Shown: positions 17,121-26,900, numbered from the stretch's first letter. The stretch is DNA of 64,000 nucleotides from Chloroflexota bacterium (GCA_013112715.1 JABFGB010000003.1:124001-188000), one strand, 5' to 3'. Program-made: numbers and translations. Notes: generated by a model from the letters alone, not told the origin.

Positions 17121-18914
17121 CTAGTTAGTTGGTGTGCTGCTTTGCACTGCGACGGGCTGCCACACTGCTTGGGTATCAAAGGCCGGATGATTGCTGAGAT
17201 TACGTGGATTGCTACCGTCAGAGTTCATCAGGTATATCTCATCATTACCATCGCGCCTAGATGTAAATGTAATTTGCGCCCCATCGGGCGACCAGTCGGG
17301 AGAAAATTCATAGACGCGGTCATCGGTGAGGCGGCGGACGTTGCTGCCATCCACATTCATCACATAGACTTCACCGAAATCGGTGTCTTGCTCCGATAGG
17401 AATACAAGTTGCGCTCCGTCCGGTGACCAAGCCGGTTCGCCATCGAAGTCTCTGTTATTGGTAAGGCGACGGACATTGCTACCGTCGGCATTCATCACGT
17501 AGATTTCATTTCTACCATCCCGACCAGACACAAAGGCTATTTGTGTTCCATCTGGTGACCAAGCCGGAGAGCCATCCCAAGCATTGTTTTGCGTGAGATT
17601 GTGTAGATTGCTGCCATCGGAGTTCATGATGTAGATCTCTCGATTGTCGTTAGTGTCAGACGACATAAACGCTAGGTACATCCCATCTGGTGACCACACT
17701 GGAAAGCGATCATCGTAGGGGTTGTTCGTTAGGCGAGCGAGATTACTGCCATCCGCGCTCATCACATAGATTTCAAAGTTGCCATCCCGGTTAGACTCAA
17801 ACGCCAGTTGTGTCCCATCCGGTGACCAAGCTGGGTCGTAATCGTCCGCACTATTATTGGTCAGATTACGTGGATCGCTGCCATCACCATTCATCACATA
17901 GATTTCTGCGTTGCCATCGCGTCCAGATACAAATGCAATCTGTCCGCCCGAGGTCTCGGTGCTGGCAGGTGGCGTCTCTGAGACACCAACCCTACCATCG
18001 CTTTGCGCTGCGACTGGCGACCACACCGGATTCATATCGTTGGCGCTATTATTGGTCAGATTACGGGGATCGCTACCATCGGCATTCATCACATAGATTT
18101 CTTCATTGCCGTCGCGGTACGTGCCAAAAACGATCTGAGCACCATCCGGCGACCAAGCGGGGGCGTAATTAGCAGAGAAAGCTTGGGTTAGATTGATAGG
18201 GTTGCCGCCATTAGTATTCATCAGGTAAATATTCTCGTAGCCATCACGATCGGACGCAAAGGCAATCCGTGTCCCGTCTGGCGACCAAGCGGGAAAGTCA
18301 TCCCTTTCACTGTTATTGGTCAGATTACGGGGATCGCTGCCATCGGCATTCATCACATAGATTTCCCAATTACCGTCACGGTCAGATGAAAACGCAATTT
18401 GTGTCCCATCCGGTGACCATTTTAGGGAGCCGTCGGAAGCACTGTTATTCGTTATATTGCGTTGGTTGCTGCCATCGGCACTCATGAAGTAAATCTCCCA
18501 ATTGCCATCGCGGAAGGAGGTGAAGGCAATCTGAGCGCCATCGGGTGACCACACTGGCGAGCTATCGGACTCAGTATTGTTGGTTAGATTGCGCTGGTTG
18601 CTACCATCTGCGTTCATGATATAGATTTCCCGATCGCCGTCGCGGTCAGACACAAATGCGAGTTGTGCTCCGTCCGGTGACCAAGATGGCCTAGAATCTG
18701 TAGCAGTATTATTCGTCAGATTGCGTGGGTCACTTCCATCGGCGTTCATCACATAGATTTCATAGTTGCCATCACGCTCGGACGTGAACGCAATCTGCCC
18801 ACCCGTCCCCTCCTGCGCTTTCAACTTCTGGGTAGCAGGCAACCTCCCACCCCAAAATGTGTACATCAACAAAACAAACATCATCACAATAACTCTGGTT
18901 ATGGCTTTCCTCAT
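17121..18914 (-). CDS. Exported TolB-like protein with two six-bladed propellers
   Basis: 597 residues. A signal segment ([18 protein letters not shown]) is followed by twelve PD40 repeats of about 43 residues with consensus [15 protein letters not shown], NLTNN and WSPDGxQIAF. Repeats 1-6 and 7-12 are separated by a Ser/Thr/Pro linker (about residues 293-320), and both halves end alike ([10 protein letters not shown] versus [10 protein letters not shown]). This suggests two complete six-bladed propellers arising by whole-domain duplication. ATG 18914 follows GGAGGAA at 6 bases. It probably acts outside the membrane as a protein-binding or sensing scaffold. Repeat DNA is highly similar and may be prone to assembly collapse. 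Confidence 0.85.
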   Translation of the reverse strand: MRKAITRVIVMMFVLLMYTFWGGRLPATQKLKAQEGTGGQIAFTSERDGNYEIYVMNADGSDPRNLTNNTATDSRPSWSPDGAQLAFVSDRDGDREIYIMNADGSNQRNLTNNTESDSSPVWSPDGAQIAFTSFRDGNWEIYFMSADGSNQRNITNNSASDGSLKWSPDGTQIAFSSDRDGNWEIYVMNADGSDPRNLTNNSERDDFPAWSPDGTRIAFASDRDGYENIYLMNTNGGNPINLTQAFSANYAPAWSPDGAQIVFGTYRDGNEEIYVMNADGSDPRNLTNNSANDMNPVWSPVAAQSDGRVGVSETPPASTETSGGQIAFVSGRDGNAEIYVMNGDGSDPRNLTNNSADDYDPAWSPDGTQLAFESNRDGNFEIYVMSADGSNLARLTNNPYDDRFPVWSPDGMYLAFMSSDTNDNREIYIMNSDGSNLHNLTQNNAWDGSPAWSPDGTQIAFVSGRDGRNEIYVMNADGSNVRRLTNNRDFDGEPAWSPDGAQLVFLSEQDTDFGEVYVMNVDGSNVRRLTDDRVYEFSPDWSPDGAQITFTSRRDGNDEIYLMNSDGSNPRNLSNHPAFDTQAVWQPVAVQSSTPTN

Positions 18915-19276
18915 GAAATATTCCTCCATGTAGCGAAGTGAATAAGGGTAACAAGAATGGGGATTTATCTTAACCATTTTATCCAAGTAGATAATACTTC
19001 TCCAAATATCTAGTGAAGGGTGATTGCATCAAAGTCTGTTTGAGCTTATAAAGGTCTCTTCAAAATCACTATCATCTCAACCAATCGGACGACTTTTACA
19101 AACCCATTGCATATTTTGGTATGTTATGGGTTTATGAAAGATCAAAATAGTTTTGATGCGATTGTCCTTAGTATGACACATAGATATTCGCAACTTCACG
19201 GGTGTTGTGGCAAAATGGAACTGTCTGCAATTCATCTGAAAATTACACGGGATTTTGACTACCGGAGGGTAAACCC
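18915..19276. other. 362-base divergent intergenic region
   Basis: No gene is supported here. It must contain the divergent promoters of the propeller gene and the HhH protein. The only strong structure is the hairpin at 19100-19133; I found no convincing -35/-10 pair. Short frames on both strands lack ribosome sites and family resemblance. Confidence 0.5.
19100..19133. repeat. 34-base near-perfect palindrome
   Basis: AAACCCAT at 19100-19107 and ATGGGTTT at 19126-19133 are exact complements. The inner GCATA/TATGT also pairs (one wobble) around a TTTTGG loop. It sits mid-way in the divergent gap, so an operator or structured leader is possible. No T-run follows on either strand. Confidence 0.5.
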
Positions 19277-20176
19277 TTGGCTTTACACGACCCATTTAAA
19301 CCTGAAGAATATTTGGTCGCGGCGGTTGGCGGTTTGGGCTTGACTGCGGCGATGGTTGGTGCGGCGATGTCGGTAATGGACGTTCGGCCTGATGACGCAC
19401 GTATCGCGGTGTATGCTGGACTGGTCATCATTGCCGGGGCGGTGGCCTTGTGGCTGGTGCTGCTTAAGCCGTGGCTCCAATTTGATGATTTAAAGACGCC
19501 CCACTACACCGGGCACCATCACGATCATGATGAGGAACACCATGAAGAGGGGCAGGGTGAGGGCTTGGCGACGGCATCACCTGCTGAAGTCGCAATTGGC
19601 GTGGCTCAGGCGGCCCAAGTTGCCCACGATACCCACAAAGCAGCCCCCGTAGCCCCACAGCCGAAAGGTCCCGTTGCAGATGATCTGACGATTATTGAAG
19701 GCATTGGCCCGAAGATTGCCGCTGCTTTGAGCAGTGCTGGCATCACCAGCTTTGCACAGGTCGCCGCCAAAACGCCCGCCGAATTAGCCGACGCCGTTAA
19801 AGCGCAAAATGTTGATCTGGTAGGTGACGCGAAGACATGGCCGCGTCAGGCAAAATTGGCTGCTGCGGGTGATGCGAATGGCCTTGAAGATTTGAAGCGC
19901 CGGGTCAAAGAAGGCAAAGCATATGATGATTTGACCTTGCTGGAGGGGATTGGCCCGAAACTTCAACAACTGCTGCGGGATAATGGCATTATCTCATTTG
20001 CTGATCTGGCGGAGGCTGATGTTGAGCATCTGCGCCACCTCGTCCGTGCCGCCAAACTCCCGACCATGCCCGATACATGGCCCAAACAAGCTACTTTTCT
20101 GGCAAAGGGTGACTTAAACGGTTTTGAGCAATACAAGAAACAGCTTAAAGGCGGACGTGAGGCATCATCCGACTAG
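19277..20176 (+). CDS. Membrane protein with His-rich linker and two HhH domains
   Basis: 299 residues. Two transmembrane helices (about 13-33 and 43-63) precede a His/Asp/Glu-rich stretch (residues about 76-92, GHHHDHDEEHHEEG). Two copies of a helix-hairpin-helix unit follow: LTIIEGIGPKIAAAL (about 143) and LTLLEGIGPKLQQLL (about 223), each ending in a Trp-Pro-containing helix. HhH units usually bind DNA without sequence preference or mediate protein contacts. The TTG start is supported by GGAGG 8-9 bases upstream. A membrane DNA-tethering role is a possibility only. Confidence 0.82.
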   Translation: MALHDPFKPEEYLVAAVGGLGLTAAMVGAAMSVMDVRPDDARIAVYAGLVIIAGAVALWLVLLKPWLQFDDLKTPHYTGHHHDHDEEHHEEGQGEGLATASPAEVAIGVAQAAQVAHDTHKAAPVAPQPKGPVADDLTIIEGIGPKIAAALSSAGITSFAQVAAKTPAELADAVKAQNVDLVGDAKTWPRQAKLAAAGDANGLEDLKRRVKEGKAYDDLTLLEGIGPKLQQLLRDNGIISFADLAEADVEHLRHLVRAAKLPTMPDTWPKQATFLAKGDLNGFEQYKKQLKGGREASSD

Positions 20177-20184
20177 AAGCAGAG

Positions 20185-20215
20185 CAGGGGGACTTTACCC
20201 CCTGTTTTTATTTTT
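20185..20215 (+). terminator. Rho-independent terminator of the HhH gene
   Basis: CAGGGGG pairs with CCCCCTG around ACTTTA, followed by TTTTTATTTTT. It is a canonical plus-strand terminator 9 bases after the stop, overlapping the 3' end of the convergent channel gene. Confidence 0.88.
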
Positions 20216-21050
20216 GCGGACGTAGATAGACAAACCAATAGATAATGGCAACCATAACCGACCCGCCGATGATATTGCCAATGGTCACAGGCAGCAGGTT
20301 GTCAATCACAAACGATTGAACTGTTAAATCCGGCGCGCTCAACCCCTGAGCCGCCGCAAAATCGCTATCAAATTGTTTGATGAGCAGGGCAAACGGAATG
20401 TAATACATATTGGCGATACTGTGTTCAAATCCAGCACTGACAAAGGCGGTAATGGGAAAGATGATCGCCATAATTTTGTCGGTAGTGCTGCGTGCCCCAT
20501 AGGTCAGCCAGACGGCCACACACACCAGCGCATTACACATCATGCCGAGTGCCACTGCCTGCATAAACTCTAGGTGGACTTTATCGTTGGCGATATTGAG
20601 GGCGGCTTTCCCAACCGCGCCGCCGCCTGCCGCATATTGCTTGGTCAGGTACATCAGCCCAGCGGTCAAGATTGCTCCAACAAAATTGCCAGCATAAACC
20701 AATACCCAGTTTCTAACGAGTGCTTTGGTACTGACCTTGCGACTAGCCCATGCCATCACAATCAGATTATTGCCTGTAAAAAGCTCACCCCCTGCGACGA
20801 CGATCAAAATCAGGCCTAAAGAGAATACCACCCCTGCTAGTAAACGGGTTACACCGTAGGGCAAAATTCCAGCGGCCCCGCTCACCGTCGTCGTGGCAAA
20901 CACCGCTCCGACACCTACAAATCCGCCAGCCAGTAGCGCAAGCGTAAAGACGGAGGCGGCATCCATCCCCGCTTTTTTAATCCCCACTTGCTCGGCTCGT
21001 TTGGCAATATCAGGAGGGAGCAGTGCGTCAATTCCGTTTGATTCGTTCAT
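20208..21050 (-). CDS. Formate/nitrite transporter family channel
   Basis: 280 residues with six transmembrane helices typical of the FNT family. Signatures include GGELFTGNN in the first half and GFEHSIANMYYIP (about 206-218) with the pore His, as in FocA and NirC. The protein probably passes formate, nitrite or hydrosulfide across the inner membrane; the substrate is not decided by sequence. The operon with mdh is broken by a terminator at 21074-21104, so it has its own promoter. Confidence 0.93.
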   Translation of the reverse strand: MNESNGIDALLPPDIAKRAEQVGIKKAGMDAASVFTLALLAGGFVGVGAVFATTTVSGAAGILPYGVTRLLAGVVFSLGLILIVVAGGELFTGNNLIVMAWASRKVSTKALVRNWVLVYAGNFVGAILTAGLMYLTKQYAAGGGAVGKAALNIANDKVHLEFMQAVALGMMCNALVCVAVWLTYGARSTTDKIMAIIFPITAFVSAGFEHSIANMYYIPFALLIKQFDSDFAAAQGLSAPDLTVQSFVIDNLLPVTIGNIIGGSVMVAIIYWFVYLRPQK

Positions 21051-21073
21051 AGTCTCCTAAACCCTAGCGGAAC

Positions 21074-21104
21074 AAAAAAGGGCAGATGGTCAGTACCTGC
21101 CCTT
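21074..21104 (-). terminator. Rho-independent terminator after mdh
   Basis: On the minus strand AAGGGCAG pairs with CTGCCCTT around an 11-base loop and is followed by TTTTTT. It lies about 40 bases downstream of the mdh stop and upstream of the channel gene, so the two are separate transcripts. Confidence 0.85.
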
Positions 21105-21141
21105 GCAAAATTTTCAATTTACTCACCAGCACGCCAAGGAA

Positions 21142-22128
21142 TTACATCATGGATGCTACATCGGCGCGTTCTTCCAGCAGTTCCTTCTCAGTCGCTTTGA
21201 TCTTCTCGCGGGCATAGGCGCTCAGTTCCAGACCCGCGACAATCTCATAGCTACCATCGCCTTTGACGCGCAGGGGGAAGGAGAAAATTAGCCCTTCGGC
21301 AACGCCATAAGGATTGCCATCGGATGGAATGGCGATGCTTGTCCAATCGCCCGCTGGGGTGGGATTTAGCAGGCTGCGGACGGTATCAATCGCAGCGTTG
21401 GCGGCACTGGCAGCAGAACTCTTGCCACGCGCTTCAATGATGGCTTTGCCGCGCTGTTGCACAGTTTTCATGAAGTCACCTTCAAACCATGCTCGGTCAG
21501 TAATCGCTTGCGGAGCGGGTTTACCCTTTACCAGCGCATGTTCAAAATTGGGGAACTGGGTGGCGCTGTGGTTGCCCCATACAGCCAAATTGGTTACATC
21601 ACCGACCAACACGCCAGCTTTTTTAGCAATTTGCGTTTTGGCGCGGTTTTCATCGAGACGGGTCATCGCAAACCAACGATTGTGGGGAATATCGGGGGCG
21701 TTCTTCATCCCGACGAGTGCGTTGGTGTTGCAAGGATTCCCGACGACCAGAATCCGCACATCGCTAGCGGCATGGTCGTTCAAAGCGCGACCCTGACCAA
21801 CAAAAATCTTGCCATTGTCGGACAACAGTTCTTTACGTTCCATGCCCGCAGTACGGGGTTTGCTGCCGACCAAGAGTGCCCAGTTGGTATCCTTAAACGC
21901 GACGTTGGGGTCGTCGGTTGGGATAATGTCGTGTAGTAGGGGGAAAGCACAGTCTTCCAATTCCATTACCACGCCACGCAGGCCATCCATCGCTTGGGGG
22001 ACTTCCAAAATCTGCAAAATGACAGGTTGGTCCGGGCCAAAGGTTTCACCATTAGCCAGACGGAACAGCAGGCTGTAGCCAATTTGACCAGCCCCGCCTG
22101 TCACCGTTACACGGATTGGGGATTTCAC
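21142..22128 (-). CDS. mdh: Malate dehydrogenase
   Basis: 328 residues, NAD-dependent oxidation of malate to oxaloacetate in the TCA cycle. The Rossmann loop is [11 protein letters not shown] (about 10-20), the substrate Arg lies in [14 protein letters not shown], Asp/Arg in [10 protein letters not shown] and the catalytic His in [10 protein letters not shown]. The glycine pattern and length match the cytosolic-type MDH found in many bacteria rather than the LDH-like type. It ends in a good terminator. Confidence 0.96.
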   Translation of the reverse strand: MKSPIRVTVTGGAGQIGYSLLFRLANGETFGPDQPVILQILEVPQAMDGLRGVVMELEDCAFPLLHDIIPTDDPNVAFKDTNWALLVGSKPRTAGMERKELLSDNGKIFVGQGRALNDHAASDVRILVVGNPCNTNALVGMKNAPDIPHNRWFAMTRLDENRAKTQIAKKAGVLVGDVTNLAVWGNHSATQFPNFEHALVKGKPAPQAITDRAWFEGDFMKTVQQRGKAIIEARGKSSAASAANAAIDTVRSLLNPTPAGDWTSIAIPSDGNPYGVAEGLIFSFPLRVKGDGSYEIVAGLELSAYAREKIKATEKELLEERADVASMM

Positions 22129-22234
22129 GGTAAATGCTCCTTGAGTTTATTGCATGTCGTTGCACATAGTCTCACCAGTCTACCGCGTTCCTTTTCGAAA
22201 CAATAGGCCATTCTACTTTAAATCTCTTGCAAAT

Positions 22235-23281
22235 TTACACGCCAGATCTAAAGGTGGCGATGACTTCCCATTCATCAATAGGCGTTTCCTCAGATTCGCG
22301 CTCCTCGATTTCTTCTTCATCCAGCACGGGGGCCCGCAGTAGTTCAATCGCTTCAACCGTCCATGCCTGTTCCTCAAAATTGCGCTGCAAAAAGCCGACC
22401 AGCGGTGGCAGGCGGTCAGGCGGGATGGTGGCTTTGATGGGGATGACAGCGCGGAAAGTAGCGGGAGCATCAGGTTCGGGCTGAATGCTGGCAGCCAGTT
22501 GAGTAGTGAGGGCATTTTGGGCGGTATGAAGGGCTTCATTATTTTCCAACCGCCAACCGACAATATAGGTTTGCGCTCCAACAACCTCACTGTGGACGCG
22601 CTCTAGGCCCGTCTTAATGGGTAGGAACTGAGTGGCCCATCGGTCTAATATGCTGGCAATGGCGTGCGGCTGATCGGTGCGAAAGGGAGCTTGCCATTGG
22701 AAGAGGCCGCTATCGGGTAATCCCATGTCAACGGCTTTGAGGGCCGCGCTAATCATGGCGTCAATTTCTGTTGGCAAGGTGGCCGCGATGCGATAACGAT
22801 AGACTGGCGGCGTTTCTTCGACAACTTCTGGTGTTGCAGAATCAGCAGTAGGCGAACTTGTAACACCCCCTTCCTGAAGTAAGTCGGGCACACCATCCAA
22901 ACTTTCACGCGGATTCGCATCCGGCTTAGGCAGGGTCAACTCCTCGCTTGAGTCACGGGCATCCTCTACCGCTGCCAAATTGTCATGGGTGGAGGTTTGC
23001 GGCATGATTTTTTCGAGCGTATCCAATAGTTCGGCTGTCCCTGCGCTGACGGCTTTGGCTTCGCCTTCGAGTTCATCATCTAGGCTGTCGAGGAGGGCTT
23101 GGGTCTTGCGATCTATTACCACCTCTTGCTGGCTATCTAGCAGACTGTCGGAAACCTCATCACTTGTGTGATCAATAGCGAGAGGGTGTGGTTCATCACT
23201 TTGGATCCGTGGCAGTTGGTTAGCCTCTTGGCCCGTTTTGCGGCGGTCATTATCAGGACGAGGCATGTTGTCTTCTTGCAT
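22235..23281 (-). CDS. Unrecognised acidic protein, possible degenerate 2H fold
   Basis: 348 residues. Residues 1-160 are acidic and low-complexity, likely disordered. The C-terminal 180 residues are a compact alpha/beta domain whose end (AWTVEAIELLR ... EWEVIATFRSG) resembles 2'-5' RNA ligase/2H phosphoesterases, but the two His-x-Thr motifs are absent. The fold suggestion is tentative. ATG 23281 follows GGAGGGG at 6 bases, a strong ribosome site; TTG 23302 would precede it. It lies 25 bases downstream of the YdjC-like gene and is probably co-transcribed. Confidence 0.7.
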   Translation of the reverse strand: MQEDNMPRPDNDRRKTGQEANQLPRIQSDEPHPLAIDHTSDEVSDSLLDSQQEVVIDRKTQALLDSLDDELEGEAKAVSAGTAELLDTLEKIMPQTSTHDNLAAVEDARDSSEELTLPKPDANPRESLDGVPDLLQEGGVTSSPTADSATPEVVEETPPVYRYRIAATLPTEIDAMISAALKAVDMGLPDSGLFQWQAPFRTDQPHAIASILDRWATQFLPIKTGLERVHSEVVGAQTYIVGWRLENNEALHTAQNALTTQLAASIQPEPDAPATFRAVIPIKATIPPDRLPPLVGFLQRNFEEQAWTVEAIELLRAPVLDEEEIEERESEETPIDEWEVIATFRSGV

Positions 23282-23306
23282 GGCGACCCCTCCAATGCTC
23301 AATTAC

Positions 23307-24164
23307 TTAATTTTCGGCAAATGCGGCAAAAGAAACGAGTTCGATGTTGAGGCGCTCAATGACCTCACGGGTGGCTGGGTGGGTCAAAGCGTTGAGTTCA
23401 CGCTGTTTTTGTTCACCATTGGTAATGAGTGGGTCATCTTGGCGTCCGGGGTGACACATAATTTCAACAGGGCGCTTCGTAAAAACGGTATCGGTGAGGA
23501 TGTTGAGCAGATCGCCCAATGTGTTATTTGGCGCAGCGTAGCGGCTTTCAAAAGTGGCCGGGTAGCGAGGGGCCGGACTGTGGGCATAGGCCGCTTGAAG
23601 TTGCTGTTTGAGGCCGAGGATAAATTCAGTTGGCATGAACGGCATAAAAAATTGTAGCCCCGCAATGAGTTCCTCGTCGGAAACGTTCAGATTGCTTTCC
23701 CGCAGAGGCAGACGATATTCGTCGGCGAGGGCGAGGGTGGCTTCGAGGGCGAGCGGGTGAATGAAGGCCATGTGGTAATGGGAATCGAGATGGGTCGGCG
23801 GGCCTCCGGTAATCGAAATCAATCGTTCCACTTGGGCCGCGATTTCTTGGTACAGTTCGTCGCCATCAAATTTACTAGCTGCCGCGATCAATTTGTCTGG
23901 CAAAAAGAACTGTCCATTTTCGTCAACGAGGGACGGAATTGTACTAGGGGGTAAGATGGGATGACCGTGTGTAAGGTTGATATGTAGACCGATGCCTAAT
24001 TTAGGGGCTTGCCGCATAACTTGTTGAAGGCCTTCTTCAGCGTAAGGCATGTTAATCATCACAGTGGTCGAGGTCACAATCCCCTTTTGATGAGCCTCAA
24101 TAATGGCTGAATTGATGCTGGGGGTATACCCAAAATCATCCGCATTAACAATCAGGGTTGGCAT
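23307..24164 (-). CDS. ChbG/YdjC-like carbohydrate deacetylase
   Basis: 285 residues. Family motifs are all present: NADDFGYTP at the N-terminus, GLHINLTHG, THLDSHYHMAF (metal-binding HxDSHxH) and MCHPGRQDD. YdjC enzymes remove acetyl groups from N-acetylated sugars such as chitobiose using a divalent metal. The sugar specificity here is unknown and no transport or PTS genes adjoin it. Divergent from the TPR gene at 24389. Confidence 0.92.
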   Translation of the reverse strand: MPTLIVNADDFGYTPSINSAIIEAHQKGIVTSTTVMINMPYAEEGLQQVMRQAPKLGIGLHINLTHGHPILPPSTIPSLVDENGQFFLPDKLIAAASKFDGDELYQEIAAQVERLISITGGPPTHLDSHYHMAFIHPLALEATLALADEYRLPLRESNLNVSDEELIAGLQFFMPFMPTEFILGLKQQLQAAYAHSPAPRYPATFESRYAAPNNTLGDLLNILTDTVFTKRPVEIMCHPGRQDDPLITNGEQKQRELNALTHPATREVIERLNIELVSFAAFAEN

Positions 24165-24310
24165 TCCATCCTCAATCTTGGTTCTTGGCCGCGTGGATTT
24201 TCTGTTAAATTTTGGTCAGAGTCTTTGTAAAAATCTAAACTTGGTGTCTATAATCGCTATCAACTTATTGAGCATATCCAATTTAGGGTACGTTTAGCAA
24301 CCGCCGACTG

Positions 24311-24333
24311 AACGCTAACAACCTCTGAGCGTT
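24311..24333. repeat. Small inverted repeat upstream of the TPR gene
   Basis: AACGCT and AGCGTT flank an 11-base spacer in the 224-base divergent gap. It could be an operator or a leader hairpin; evidence is its position only. Confidence 0.3.
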
Positions 24334-24388
24334 GGAATGGGTAATACATTTTGAATTGAATGGTTTTTTCAGAAGCACGGGAGCCTCT

Positions 24389-25357
24389 ATGGTAGCTACA
24401 CAGCCTATTTATGATAAAGAACCGACGCCGGAGTTTAATGAACGGTGTTTAGCCATTCTTCAACAGTGGCAGGCCGGGGCGCTTCCCTTTCAAGAGGCCT
24501 CACACCAACTGCATGAGATGGCAGAAGCGACGGGCGAACACCTAGCCAATCTTGGACGAGTGGAAATTCTACTTGGGGTGATGCAGGGTTATCGCGGCAA
24601 CCTCAACATCTGTATTCGGCATTTTGAAAAAGCCCGGGATCTGTTTGCCGAGGTCGGCAATGACCTACGTGTTGTTAAATGTGACCTTAACTTAGGCGAG
24701 ACCTATCGGCAAAAAGGCGATTTTGGTAAAGCGCGGGAGTTGTTTCAAGGGGTCTATGAAACCGCAACCCAGCTAGGTGATATTCAACTCCAAGCTATGG
24801 CATTGGGTAATGCCGGGCAGATGTTGTTGAGTATGAAACAGGTGGATGATGCCGAAGCCACCCTAAAAAACGCTATATCATTAGCGGCACAGTGGCCTTC
24901 AGAATTTGCGAAAAGCCAAGCTGGATTTTTGTGCGAAGTCCATCATGCACTGGCCGTCGTTTATCTTTCAGCTAAACGGATGGAGCAGGCGTTGGAACAG
25001 GCCCAGAACTCGCTGCATTATGCGCGGATTAGCCAGCAACCGCTGAGTATCGGGTTCGCCAATCGAACAATGGGCGAAGTGATGGCGGGTTTTGATGTGA
25101 TCCCTGCCGAACTGCTGAATGAGGGTTTTTCGGCTGACCCCGGCGATTATTTCCGCGCCGCATTGGAAGCCTTTTCCGAAATTGATGCCCAAGGTGAACG
25201 TGCCCGCACCATGCACGCCCATGCCAAATCGCTTGCTAAACAAGGACGTCGGATGGCTGCGGCTCGTATGTTACAACAGGCGATGTTGACGTTTGCAGAA
25301 TTGGGTATGGTGGATGATTCGGCAAAGGCGGCTGAATCACAGGCCGCGATTTTCTAA
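24389..25357 (+). CDS. TPR-repeat protein
   Basis: 322 residues. Consecutive helical pairs fit TPR units (VEILLGVMQGYRGNLNICI, LNLGETYRQKGDFGKARELF, GNAGQMLLSMKQVDDAEATL, RTMHAHAKSLAKQGRRMAAA). No catalytic motif. It lies alone on the plus strand. ATG 24389 follows GGGAG at 6 bases; an upstream ATG at 24332 lacks a site. A scaffold or regulatory role is inferred. Confidence 0.83.
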   Translation: MVATQPIYDKEPTPEFNERCLAILQQWQAGALPFQEASHQLHEMAEATGEHLANLGRVEILLGVMQGYRGNLNICIRHFEKARDLFAEVGNDLRVVKCDLNLGETYRQKGDFGKARELFQGVYETATQLGDIQLQAMALGNAGQMLLSMKQVDDAEATLKNAISLAAQWPSEFAKSQAGFLCEVHHALAVVYLSAKRMEQALEQAQNSLHYARISQQPLSIGFANRTMGEVMAGFDVIPAELLNEGFSADPGDYFRAALEAFSEIDAQGERARTMHAHAKSLAKQGRRMAAARMLQQAMLTFAELGMVDDSAKAAESQAAIF

Positions 25358-25365
25358 GTAGATAT

Positions 25366-25393
25366 GAGGCGAGAACACAATCACACTCGCCTC
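25366..25393. terminator. Hairpin between convergent genes
   Basis: GAGGCGAG pairs perfectly with CTCGCCTC around a 12-base loop, 8 bases after the TPR stop and 13 before the stop of the convergent copper protein. There is no T-run. Probably a shared terminator. Confidence 0.55.
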
Positions 25394-25406
25394 TCTCCAT
25401 GAACCT

Positions 25407-26819
25407 CTATCGAGTAGCTTGGCGGGTGATGACTGCGCCCAAACACATCTCGTCTTCCGTGCCCTCTCCCCAAAAGATATAACGCAGATTTTCACCCCAT
25501 GTGTTATCCCAGACGCAGGTAATACGTACCGTGTCGCCGCGTTTGAGCAACAGGGGTTCTTGTAGAATATAGCCGCCTTGCCAGTGGAAATCCCAGTCGG
25601 GGATGTCCAAAATCACCTGCCCGTCGGATTCATCGGGGTTGCTTTCGATGCGGATGCTCTTGCCACGCAGGTGCATATGCGCCAAGACCGAAATCACCTC
25701 TAGGTTATAGGGGACAGGATATTCACATGTGCTGGTGACATTGGCAGCATCTTGGTGAATATAATCGTCAAGAGAGCGCTGGCACATACCCATAAAATCA
25801 CCACCTGCATGGCGCCCAGTTTGTTCAAATACGAGTCGAAGCGCTGTATCCCGATCACATTCCGGGTTGGTGGCGTCGGCGGGGCAGGGGATTTCAACCG
25901 GGGCATATAGGCTGTAGGTAGTCAGTGGTTGAATTTCAGCATCGGCAGGGGCAAGCTGTAAAATCGTGCTGGTTTGGTCGGGCAGTGCGCCAGCCGAGAG
26001 ATTGTAGTGAACTTGCATAATGATGAGACTACCACCAATCAAGCGAACACCTGTGCCCTCCGGGAAAATGGTAGGGAATGTGCCGGGTGTCCATGAGCCG
26101 ATAGAATTTTCAAGGCCGCCATCTACCCCAGCGACATCTGGCCCTCCAAAACACTGCCAACCCAACCCTTCATCTTGGGCATCGCGGCGTTCGGCCTGTG
26201 CGCGTCCCCAACCTTCGATTTGATAGAGCAAGACATGATGCACGACACTTGGTTGACCGGGCTGCACTGTATAGGCCGTGACATAGCGATCTTCATCAAC
26301 TTGTGGATCAATAAGAAAACAGCGGTAATCATCGCGCAGTGTCGCATCAGGGGTGTATTCCGGCATGGTGAGCACGACATCTTGGCGAATGGAGGGAATT
26401 TCGGTGGGGTTGACTTCGACTGCTTCACTAGGATCGCCGAGGGGGGCGTCGGCTCTGGCCCACTCTGCCAGTAGCGTGATTTCCTCTTCAGTCAATTTGC
26501 GCTCGTGCAGCATAGCAGGGGATTCTGGCCCCGGCATCCAAGGTGGCATGTCTCCAACCGCAACAGTCAGGGCGATTTTGGCGGCGTTTTCAACTGCCGA
26601 TTCGGGAGTATCCAGTGCGACAGTTCCTATCCCGCCTTCGGTGTGACACATTAGACAGTGTTGCGCGATGATGGGTGCGATGTCGTGATAATAGGTGGGG
26701 GGACTACCGGGGGGATGCGCCATTGAGGTGGTGGGTGTACCACCCGAATGGCTGCGAACCACCAATACGCCCGCGAGTATCAATACCAGTAAGCCTAAAT
26801 TTCGCCAGTTTTTCAACAT
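25407..26819 (-). CDS. Exported heme c / copper type II monooxygenase-like protein
   Basis: 470 residues. A signal anchor (about 8-22) is followed by a cytochrome c-like domain with CLMCH at 55-59 and Met-rich DMPPWMPG as distal region. The remainder resembles the PHM/DBH copper monooxygenase fold: HHVLLY and QVHYN as the first copper site, AHMHLRG and a late Met in EDEMCLG as the second. The enzyme would hydroxylate an organic substrate with ascorbate or heme-delivered electrons. The heme domain could replace ascorbate as donor, which is an inference. Substrate unknown. It may be expressed separately from the suf operon. Confidence 0.8.
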   Translation of the reverse strand: MLKNWRNLGLLVLILAGVLVVRSHSGGTPTTSMAHPPGSPPTYYHDIAPIIAQHCLMCHTEGGIGTVALDTPESAVENAAKIALTVAVGDMPPWMPGPESPAMLHERKLTEEEITLLAEWARADAPLGDPSEAVEVNPTEIPSIRQDVVLTMPEYTPDATLRDDYRCFLIDPQVDEDRYVTAYTVQPGQPSVVHHVLLYQIEGWGRAQAERRDAQDEGLGWQCFGGPDVAGVDGGLENSIGSWTPGTFPTIFPEGTGVRLIGGSLIIMQVHYNLSAGALPDQTSTILQLAPADAEIQPLTTYSLYAPVEIPCPADATNPECDRDTALRLVFEQTGRHAGGDFMGMCQRSLDDYIHQDAANVTSTCEYPVPYNLEVISVLAHMHLRGKSIRIESNPDESDGQVILDIPDWDFHWQGGYILQEPLLLKRGDTVRITCVWDNTWGENLRYIFWGEGTEDEMCLGAVITRQATR

Positions 26820-26900
26820 AGACCCTCGATAAACTCACTAAAATTATTTATATGGATAGTAGCGCGAAAAGACCAAAAAAGTTGTGGGGATTGTGCCAAG

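Noticed and set aside
17121-18914. Regularly spaced DNA repeats suggesting a CRISPR array
   Set aside because: The period is about 130 bases, in frame and coding for PD40 propeller repeats; no short identical repeats with unique spacers.
19107-19343. 78-residue plus-strand frame in the divergent gap
   Set aside because: Overlaps the HhH gene start, has no ribosome site and no family resemblance.
21314-21936. Two long plus-strand frames inside mdh
   Set aside because: Antisense shadows of a well-supported malate dehydrogenase gene.
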